Part shown: piece by piece, positions 56,192 to 64,000 of the stretch | How the letters are laid out: each line of letters opens with the position of its first letter | How positions within the stretch are numbered: position 1 is the stretch's first letter | Source of the DNA: Ovis canadensis | Taxonomy: Eukaryota; Chordata; Mammalia; Artiodactyla; Bovidae | Assembly (NCBI RefSeq): GCF_042477335.2 | Contig: NC_091245.1 | Span: forward strand, 113,680,501-113,744,500 | Reading direction: 5' to 3' | DNA: 64,000 nucleotides | Made by a program: the position numbers and the translations under genes | Notes under the pieces: generated by a model | Databases searched by the model: none | The model's input: the letters and a program-made list of their open reading frames with translations, nothing else | What the model was told of the DNA's origin: nothing

Positions 56192-56630
56192 CGTGGGCTG
56201 TGGCGGTCGCCAGCTGGGGGCCAGCAGCGGCAGGGGCGGTGGCCACAGCCGAAGGTGAGCGAGGGGGATCTGCCTCTGGGAGTGGGGGCCGTGGCCACGG
56301 ACCGCCTGCCTTGTCGTGTCTCTCATGCCAGCCACCTCTCTGGGCGGCTTGGCCAGTGCGTGCCAGGTCCCGGGCTGGCTGTGACTCCCGTGTGCCGCTG
56401 GCGACTCCAAGAGGGTTCTGGTCTTGAGTGGGCTCTGGGAGGCGGACCACGGCGCCCGGGAGGCATGGGTAGCAGTTCAGTCGCCCGGGGGCAGCGATGC
56501 CTGCCAGGGAGGACAACCCGACCATCGTGCTGTTTCCCTTGCCTGACCACAGCTCTCAATCCTACTGGACTGAGGCAAGATTTACCCAGGCCTCCCTCCC
56601 CCACTCGTAACCAAAGGTGGGCACTCGGGT

Positions 56631-56631
<1 letters not shown>

Positions 56632-56663
<32 letters not shown>
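56632..56663. repeat. (CA)16 microsatellite, unit 7
   Basis: Sixteen CA dinucleotides, one more than in every other complete unit. Confidence 0.97.
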
Positions 56664-56666
<3 letters not shown>

Positions 56667-57854
56667 CGCCCTCCAAACTGTCTATCCAGGATCCACTCCA
56701 TCCCTCTCCCCACCCTGTCACCGTCTTCCCCTAGGAACTCTGCGCGAGGGTGATCCTCCAGCACAGTCTCCTCTTGGCCCCGTCTCGGCTGGTCTATCCC
56801 CAAAGGGTTTCACGTCTGTTCAAGGACTGTGTCCTTCGGAGGGGAAGTGGACGGCAGACGAAAGGCACCAACGTGCGGCGAGGGCGGCACACTCGGGTGC
56901 GATGGCACAAAGGCGAGTGCCCTGTGGGAAAGGAGCCCCCGTGGCCCGACGTGTGCTTGCCGTCGCCAAAGGAGGTTTCCTCGAGGCCCCTGCCGGGGCT
57001 GTGGGCGTCAGAGTGCATGGGGGAGAGTATCGGAGGAAGGTGCTTGGGGCCATGGCTGGTGGGCGCCCCACGTGGATCAGGGACCCGGGCAGGGCGATCG
57101 CGAGCAGAGGGCGCGGCGGCGAGCAGGGAGCTGGGAGGCAGGCCCCGGGGTGCTTGGTCGGGGCGTCTGCATGGACGGCCGGCGGGAAGGGGCGGCGTGG
57201 GGCTCTCGGGGACCTGGCCGAAAGATCGGCAGGCCACTCGAGCAGGGCCTCTACAGAAGCATGGGCGCGGCGGCGAAGCCGTGCCAGGCACATGTGAGAG
57301 GCTGGGACGGATCTGCGGTAGGTAGGGGTGGGCGTGGGGGTTGGGCTGGGGCTGCGGAGCCAGAGGGAGGCCCGCACTGGTGAACGCCAGGGCAGGGCAG
57401 GCCAGGGCAGGACGTGTGAGGGATAGCCCGAGCTCCAGGGGGATGTTGGGTGGGGAGGTGGGGCCGAGCCTGGAGTCTGGCGGGAAAGGCAGAGGGCAGG
57501 CCGTGACAGTGACGGGGCTGTGGCGTGAGGAAGATGGCGGGTGAGCACTCCATTTGGGTCGGGTGGCGGGTGAGCGGGGGCGAGCCACACTGGTGCTCGG
57601 TGCCACAGGCTGCTCAGGCTCGGCGGCGGGCTGTGGCTCTGGGCGGAGGCTAGGACGCAGGCAAGCGAAGGACAGAAACGGAGCGCCAGCGCCAGCTGGG
57701 GGCCAGACCCGGTCCGAGATGGGTGGGCCCACCGTACCGCCCCAGAGACCAAAGTCACCACCCATCGGGAGGGAGTGTCCAGTGTCGGGGGTGACACTGC
57801 TGGGGCCTCAGGGTGGGATGGGGCGGGGGTGGCTGGCAGCGCAGGTGGCTGTGA

Positions 57855-59917
57855 TTTCATGAGGGCCAAGGAGAGCTCCCATGTGACCGGGCACAGTCAG
57901 CCCTCCAGGGCACACGCCCGCAGAGGGCAAACCTCGGGGAGGTCTGAGGGTCCGGACACCGCCACCGCCTCGGCAGCACCGCCTGCCAGGGCCCGTACAC
58001 GGAGCAAACCCCAGCGCCCAGCCACACACGGCGGGCCCAAGAAGGGGTGGCATCGATGCAGCATGGCGCCATCACTCAGGCATCAGAAACACGTCAAGAA
58101 TTGCCAGTTGTCACAAGCAATGATGCAGCTGGAGACTCTTACACTCGGCGGAGAATGTCAGACCGCGTTGGACCGAGGCATGTGGAGCATGGAAAATAAT
58201 ACAAAACGAAGCTATTTGCCAGGAGAAACCGACTCACGCAGAAACCCACCTTAGGGTAACGCAAGCGGAAAGGCAGCGCTGGAGGGATGACTGGGGAGCT
58301 GCAACGCACAGATACGCAGGACCCTGTCTAAAGGGAGAAGCGCCAAGGTTATCCAGTTCAACACAGGGAATCAGCGTCAGTGCCCTGGAGTAACCTCAAG
58401 TGGAAAAGAATCTGAAACCATATATGACACTTGAGATCTGCACAAGCAAAACAGGATCACACTGCGGTCCACCGGAAACCAGCACAATATTGGGAATCCA
58501 CTGTACTTCCGCAACAACCGTGACTACGACGTCGGAGTAAGCTTTCAAAAGAAAACTAACTCAGCAGGCAATGAAGTCAGCGGAAAACAGGTGAGCTATG
58601 CCAACCCCACCCTGGGTACATATCCACGAAAGGCGCAGCTCTTCATTCGGAAAGACACATGCAACCCCCACAGTCACAGCAGCACCGTTTGCCATAGCCG
58701 AGACGTGGAGAAAACCCTAGTGCCCATCCCCAAAGGCTCAGCCACCAAGATGCAGTATCAGAGAAAGGGAGAGAATGGGATGTCACCGAGCCGTCCACAA
58801 GAGGCAGATAGTGTCACTGGCAGCAACGGCGGCTGGAGCTGCAGAATATTACCCTTGGTGAGGGAAGTCAAACAGACAAGGTCACGGATGGGTGGACTCT
58901 AAAGTGTTGTACAAATGAATCCCTGGGCCAACCAGCCACAGACTCTCAGACACAGGAAAGCCGCTTGGGGCTTCCCAAGGGCGCAGTCAGGGACCGAGGG
59001 ATGATTGAGGAGCCGGGCTCAACGGATCAACCGTACCAGTACTGCGTAGGAAGGGGAGGAGGAACAAGGACACGCGGGATACCGCAGGGAATGAGATCCC
59101 ATATGCTGTCATCACCCGCAATGGAAACGAGCTGAACACATGAGCCCCCCCCCACCCACCCACAGACAGGACTGAACCCCAACGCTGTACAGCGGAAACG
59201 CACACCAGGTTGTAGATCAACTACGCTTCCAGGACAAGTGCTACTCCGTCGAAGTCAGTCAGTCGAGGATCAGTCCAGCAATAGGAAAAAGAAGAGCTTC
59301 CATTATGATCCAGGAAAGCCAACCCTGGGCACGCGTCGGGAAAAGACGACAAATACCCCTAATGGGGAGAGATGCAGGCATCCCCCAGGGTCACCGCAGC
59401 CCTCTGTGCCGGAGCCGAGACCCGCGGGAAACGCCCAAGTGCCCGTCGGCACGTGGCCGGCACAAGAAGGTGAGGGATATCTGTACCGTGGAATATGACG
59501 CAGCCCTCAAGAAGGAGCCGCCATCGCCATGGGCCGCAAGGTCAGACGGACCCACAGAAGGGTCCGCTCAGTGAAGTGAGTCGCTTGGATCGGGAGAAAG
59601 CTCTGTGGACTCTTAACGACGAATACAGACGAATCTATGCGCAAAGGGGAAAGCGACCTGGAGACCCCGAAAACGTACATAGGGCTACCCAAGGGGAAAG
59701 GCAGGGAGGGACGAAGTTGAAGTCGGATCAAGAGATAGGAAAGACTGTGCTTACAGTAGAAGAGCAACAGAGCTTTCCTCTGTAGCAGGAGAAGTGTATC
59801 TGTATCTCGCCTTCACCTACACTGGAAGACCACCTGGCAAAGAACAGGGGACTGAATCACTTTGCCGGGCACCTGAGACTCACCCAGGAATGTGAATCCG
59901 TTCTACTTGTGTTCGAA
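57855..59917 (+). mobile_element. LINE-1 3'-end fossils B, C, A, unit 7/8 junction
   Basis: Same three-part arrangement as 7110-9172, with private base changes near 58432 (copy B tail) and 58852 (copy C). Confidence 0.75.
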
Positions 59918-60804
59918 GAAGCAGAAAAAGGAGCAGGCCGTGGCTTGAAGCGGGGGGTGGGGGGAGGCAGGCCAGTGGGACAGATGCAAAGGCAGGTTCC
60001 TTGGCAAGAGTGGGATTTGGAACGGCTCAGGGAGGAACGGGGCGTGGGGGGCGGGGTGTGTGGAGATGGGGGAGGCGGGGAGCTGGGGGTGGGATGGGTG
60101 CATGTGGGGGAGTAGGGGGACGGTGAGGCTGCAGGCTGAGGTGGGGGTGCTCTTGGGGCAGGGCTGATGCTGAGGTGAGGCGCGCAAGAGGGTTTCAGGG
60201 GGAAGGGGTGGTGTTTGAGGCGGTGAGGGCGTTGCTGTTGGAAACCTATTTCTGCCGAGGCCAGGCCCGAGGGCGAGGGCCGGCAGCTGGTGGACTTCTT
60301 TGGAACTCGTCCTGCAAGACGTGGTCCAGGGACCCTGCAGGCAAAAGGGAGGTATGCTTGCCAGATGTGGCAGCTCCCTTGCTCCTGGCTGTGCAAACGT
60401 AGTGTGATTGATTTCTCTCGGAGTGTGGGGAGAGTGAGGCAGGGAGCTTGGAGACGGACGTTGTGAAAGATGAAGTGTGGTGCGGGCGGCTGCCAGCGGT
60501 GGGGTATTCCTGCCAGTGCAGTCCCCGAGCCCTCGGCTGGGTCCGGGTGAGGACGCGAGCAAACACAAGAAAGGTGCCTGGACGCACGGGCGGCTGAGCC
60601 CGCAGGGTTTGGGGCCACGAAGGCTTGGCAGCAGGGCCTTTTGTGGGTGAGGTGGGGAGGGGTCCTGGGCGTCTGTGTGGGAGAGGCAGCGGGCGGCAGG
60701 TAGCCAGCCAGCGTTTGCAGGAGCGCTGCCTCGAGCGCGTTTCAGCGGGCAGACCTAGTTGGGCTCTGGGGCCGCACCGTGGGACCAAAAGGGGACGCTG
60801 GGGC

Positions 60805-60875
60805 TGCATGGGGCGGGAATCGAACCCGGGCCTCCCGCGTGGCAGGCGAGAATTCTACCACTGAACCACCCATGC
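60805..60875 (-). tRNA. tRNA-Gly-GCC: tRNA-Gly (GCC), unit 8
   Basis: Same sequence as the 1604-1674 copy, including C65; TTTT terminator at plus positions 60787-60790. Confidence 0.95.
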
Positions 60876-62368
60876 ACCGGTGGCCAGCGCCGCCCGTCGC
60901 TGCCCCTCAGGCGCTGGCCGCCACCCGCCCGCCGCTGCTCACTGCTCGCCCGTGGGCATCTCTCTGCCCCGTTGCAGCGGGAGACGAAGGGCGGGCGACC
61001 TGTAAGACAGGATCCGGGCACGTGCAGGACCCCGGGGCGCGGCGCTCTCGGAGGGAGCCCGGGGCGACGGGACGCGGGCCCACGCGGCCCGTCCCGCGCC
61101 TTCTGCGCCGACCACGGCCGCCGCGACCCTGTCGGTGTCGCGTGAGGGCGCCGGGAGCCGACGCCGTCTGCCCGGCGCCGGGATCCCTGTGAGGTGCAGG
61201 CGCTGCGTGGTCGCTGCGGCCGCGCGCAGACGTGCCTCTCAGCGACCGCCGGGTCCCGACCCAAAGTCCCTCTGGCGGGCTGGCTTTCCGGCCGTGCCGG
61301 GGTGGGGCGTGCGAGAGCGGGCGGGGGAAGGGACGCCGGGCTCGGTCTGTGCGGGAAGCGCGAGCGCGGGAGGGCGACGCCTCCGAGCGCCTCCGCCACC
61401 GCCCCCTACCCGCCCTCCCCCCGCCATCCCATCCTTAGACCCGCGCTCAGGCCCAGGGACCCAAAGGCGTGTGAGCCTGGCTCCTGCGCTCTGGCCGACC
61501 GCGCTCCCGGGGTCCGGCTCTGACGGGGTGGTGGTGGTGAGCAGGGGCCCTTTGGCAGCGCGGCTCCTGGCTCGGGGACTGCGGGCTGAGAGGCAGGGAG
61601 CGCGCCAGGGCGGGCTTGGCTCCGGCCGGGGCAGCGGCTTCCCACGGGAACGGGCGCCGTGGCGCCGAGGTCGGGGGCGCGGGCCGGGCGCCGGGGGGTG
61701 GGCTGGACGGGCACGCAGGGCTTCCGCTCCCTCCCCAGCGGAGCACCCTTCCCGGGACGGACTCGTGCAAGGAAGGCCGGTGTGCGCTGGCCAGCAGGAA
61801 GGCTGGATGGCACGCGTCCAGGGCGGGCGGCAGGCAGGTTGCGGCCCGGCCAAGAACGCACGGCGGAGAAGGGTCGAGGGCACGCGGCAGCCCCTTGGCG
61901 GGCAAGGCGGGGGCTCGGCCGCCTCGCTGTGGCTGGGGAGCGCAGGCGGGCCGGCGGGGCGGGCGCGGAGGACGGGGTGCCGGCCTGGCGGGAGAGCTGG
62001 CGGGGGCAGCCGTGGAAGCAAGGCTGCGAGGGCGAGTAGGCCGTTCCCCGGGCAGAAGTCGGAGCGCCGGCGAAGGGAGGAGGGCTTGCCACCCGCCGCG
62101 GGGCTGCGTGCTTCGGCGCGGCCGGGGGCGGGGCGCGGCGGGGCTGTGGGAGTGGAAGTGGGAGGGTGGGCGAGTGTGGGCCAGGGGGAGGCAGGGAGGC
62201 AGGAAAAGCAGCAGCTGCAGCTGCAGCCAGCTGGCGAGGAAAGATGCGCTGAGAAGGACTGAAGGTGCCTTCTGTGGGGGTGCAGGTGGCGGCGGGAGGG
62301 CGTGTGTGGAGAAAGGCAGTGGCGCGCGGAGGACGGGTGCGTTTGTCCGGCGGGCCAAAAGGCTGGCT

Positions 62369-62451
62369 TGTCAGGAGTGGGATTCGAACCCACGCCTCCA
62401 GGGGAGACTGCGACCTGAACGCAGCGCCTTAGACCGCTCGGCCATCCTGAC
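62369..62451 (-). tRNA. tRNA-Leu-CAG: tRNA-Leu (CAG), unit 8
   Basis: Same sequence as the 3168-3250 copy; TTTT terminator at plus positions 62357-62360. Confidence 0.98.
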
Positions 62452-62545
62452 GGCGGGCCTGGCTGGGCGCGTGGCCGCTCGCCTGGCTGGGACCCGACGC
62501 GGCGCGAGCACCGGCGCCCTTGGCGGGCCGCGGGCGGCGCCACGC

Positions 62546-62577
62546 CAGGCAGGCAGGCAGGCAGGCAGGCGGGCGGG
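62546..62577. repeat. (CAGG)6(CGGG)2, unit 8
   Basis: Same length as in unit 1. Confidence 0.95.
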
Positions 62578-63006
62578 CGTCCGGAGTGGGGGTCGACGGA
62601 GCCGGCGCGCGGCGGCCGGCCGAGGCGCCTGGCTCCGCCGCCGCTCGCGCCGCGGACCCAGAGGGCCCTGGGCGGGCCGGCCCCTCCCCACCCGCGCCTG
62701 TCCTGGCCCGACGCCGGCCGGCGCGCGCCCACCGTGTCGTCGCAGCCCCGCTTGCCTTCTCGCGCCCCCTTCTCCCGGCGGAACGCCCGCGTTGGAGGCA
62801 AGAGGCGGCGCGCTGGGGAGGGTCCAGTGCCCCGGGGGTCCGGGTCCCTGTCGGGGTGGCGGGCTGCCGCTGTGACCGAGGCGGTTGGTCTGGTGCGCGG
62901 TTGGGTCGGGACCCGTGGTGGCCGGCGGCCCGTGCTGGGCAAGGGGAGGCGTGGGCAGGCAGCCCGAGAGCCCGAGGGCGGCCGGGCGGCAGGACGGTCG
63001 CCGCCG

Positions 63007-63078
63007 TCCTCGTTAGTATAGTGGTGAGTATCCCCGCCTGTCACGCGGGAGACCGGGGTTCGATTCCCCGACGGGGAG
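63007..63078 (+). tRNA. tRNA-Asp-GTC: tRNA-Asp (GTC), unit 8
   Basis: Same sequence as the 3806-3877 copy; TTTTT terminator at 63090-63094. Confidence 0.98.
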
Positions 63079-63819
63079 GCAACACACCCTTTTTGGTGGC
63101 CGCGGTCGCTCTCTGTCCTGCCGCCAGGCCCCGGAGGGCCCTTCGCCTCCTCCCGACGTCTTTGGGCAAGGCGCCAGGGCGCCGCCGACGGCGGTGCCCG
63201 GCCTAGCTCCCGGCGACCCCCTCTGCCCGTGCAGCGCTCCAGCCTGAGCCCTTTGTCGTCGGCGGGCGCACGGTCGCCACGGCGGAGCGAGGGCCTCCTT
63301 GGCGACCCCACGGCCTTGCCCGACCATAGCCGGATCTGGCGGCCGGCCGGCCGCCCGCCCACGCGCCGACCCCCAGTGGCTGCCTGAGTGGGCTCGTAGG
63401 CTCGCGACGGCCCCGCCGCGTGCAGGCAGGTGGGTCCCGTGTCCCCTTGTCGTCGTGGGAAGTGGCCTCGCTCAGCGCCCGGTGGAGTAGCGCTTTGGCC
63501 AGCTGGGTGCTGGAAGCTGCGTGCCCCGCGTTGCCCGCCGGGGGTGAGGGCGGGGAGGCGTTGGCGGGCCGCGGCGGGGAGCGAAGGGCCGGAGGGCCGC
63601 AAGGCCGCGGGGGCGCCGCCCTGGGGCGGTGCGGCCGGTGGATTCCCGGCGACCGCGTGGCGCTGGCGCGCTTGGGGCGCCGCGTGGCTGCTGGGAGCGC
63701 CGGCGGCGGCGGCGCAAGCCTCCGGCTGACGGGGCGTCGGGGCAGGGATGCGGAGGCGGCGGCGAGAGTATGCTGGGGCGAGCCCGGGGCCGGCGTCTGG
63801 CGGCCGCCCGGGCTGTGGA

Positions 63820-63891
63820 GCGTTGGTGGTATAGTGGTGAGCATAGCTGCCTTCCAAGCAGTTGACCCGGGTTCGATTCCCGGCCAACGCA
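63820..63891 (+). tRNA. tRNA-Gly-TCC: tRNA-Gly (TCC), unit 8
   Basis: Same sequence as the 4616-4687 copy; TTTT terminator at 63903-63906. It is the last complete gene in the window; Glu-CTC of this unit would start near 64170. Confidence 0.98.
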
Positions 63892-64000
63892 GCGGGCCGA
63901 CCTTTTGCTGAGTTCCAGCGCTCTCCCGGCAAGGGCGTTCGGGGGGCAGAGAGGTGGGAGCAGGGAGCCAGCCCGCTGGCCGGCGGCTTTTGGCGTGTGT

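Larger units (their letters stand above)
50740..59201. repeat. Tandem tRNA macrosatellite, unit 7
   Basis: 8462 bp. The extra length is the TCG duplication, one extra C in the C-run and a (CA)16 tract in place of (CA)15. It shares with unit 8 a set of changes near 52526, 52580, 54706, 55210 and 55483. Private changes occur near 58432 and 58852 and in the Glu-CTC T-stem. Confidence 0.97.
59202..64000. repeat. Tandem tRNA macrosatellite, unit 8 (cut by window end)
   Basis: First 4799 bp of a further unit of the unit-7 type, with a private G at about 61191 (ccctgtgagg). The window ends between Gly-TCC and the expected Glu-CTC (about 64170), so the array continues to the right. Confidence 0.97.

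Noticed and set aside
1-64000. Bacterial, viral or mobile defence system
   Set aside because: All genes seen are eukaryotic nuclear tRNA genes with Pol III signals in a mammalian-type tandem array; nothing prokaryotic or viral is present.

Overview
The window lies wholly inside a head-to-tail tandem array with a unit of about 8.46 kb. Seven complete units (starts 1, 8457, 16913, 25369, 33825, 42281, 50740) and 4.8 kb of an eighth (from 59202) are present; no array edge is seen. The first five units are 8456 bp, the sixth 8459 bp and the seventh 8462 bp. To locate an equivalent position in another unit, add 8456, 16912, 25368, 33824, 42280, 50739 or 59201 to the unit-1 position. Units 6-8 need a further +3 after about unit position 4251, units 6-7 another +1 after the C-run at unit position 5279, and unit 7 another +2 after its CA repeat.

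Each unit carries five nuclear-type tRNA genes with internal A and B boxes: Gly-GCC and Leu-CAG on the minus strand, then Asp-GTC, Gly-TCC and Glu-CTC on the plus strand. This gives 39 tRNA genes (8 each of Gly-GCC, Leu-CAG, Asp-GTC, Gly-TCC; 7 of Glu-CTC, the eighth lying just past the window end). Leu-CAG, Asp-GTC and Gly-TCC match the human mature sequences as I remember them. The gene set and tandem layout match the tRNA macrosatellite (VNTR) known from human chromosome 1q23.3, so this is most likely the orthologous array in another mammal.

Unit layout: 1-716, LINE-1 3'-end fossil; 717-1603, G-rich spacer; 1604-1674, Gly-GCC; 1675-3167, CpG-dense spacer; 3168-3250, Leu-CAG; 3251-3805, divergent intergenic region with a CAGG/CGGG repeat; 3806-3877, Asp-GTC; 3878-4615, CpG-dense spacer; 4616-4687, Gly-TCC; 4966-5037, Glu-CTC; 5038-7109, G-quadruplex motif, (CA)15 repeat and unrecognised spacer; 7110-8456, two more LINE-1 3'-end fossils, the second running across the unit boundary. 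The LINE-1 pieces resemble the 3' ends of laurasiatherian, perhaps cetartiodactyl, L1 rather than primate L1, which suggests a mammal such as an artiodactyl or whale; this rests on memory of consensus sequences.

I find no supportable protein-coding gene. The long open frames (up to about 966 codons) are GC-rich, low-complexity frames that run antisense through the tRNA genes. The array should act as a block of RNA polymerase III genes supplying Gly, Leu, Asp and Glu tRNAs, and in human the equivalent array is thought to have boundary (CTCF) properties. The most interesting details are base changes confined to the T-stems of Gly-GCC and Glu-CTC, a position-ordered series of variants along the array, and LINE-1 fossils that look GC- and CpG-enriched rather than decayed.
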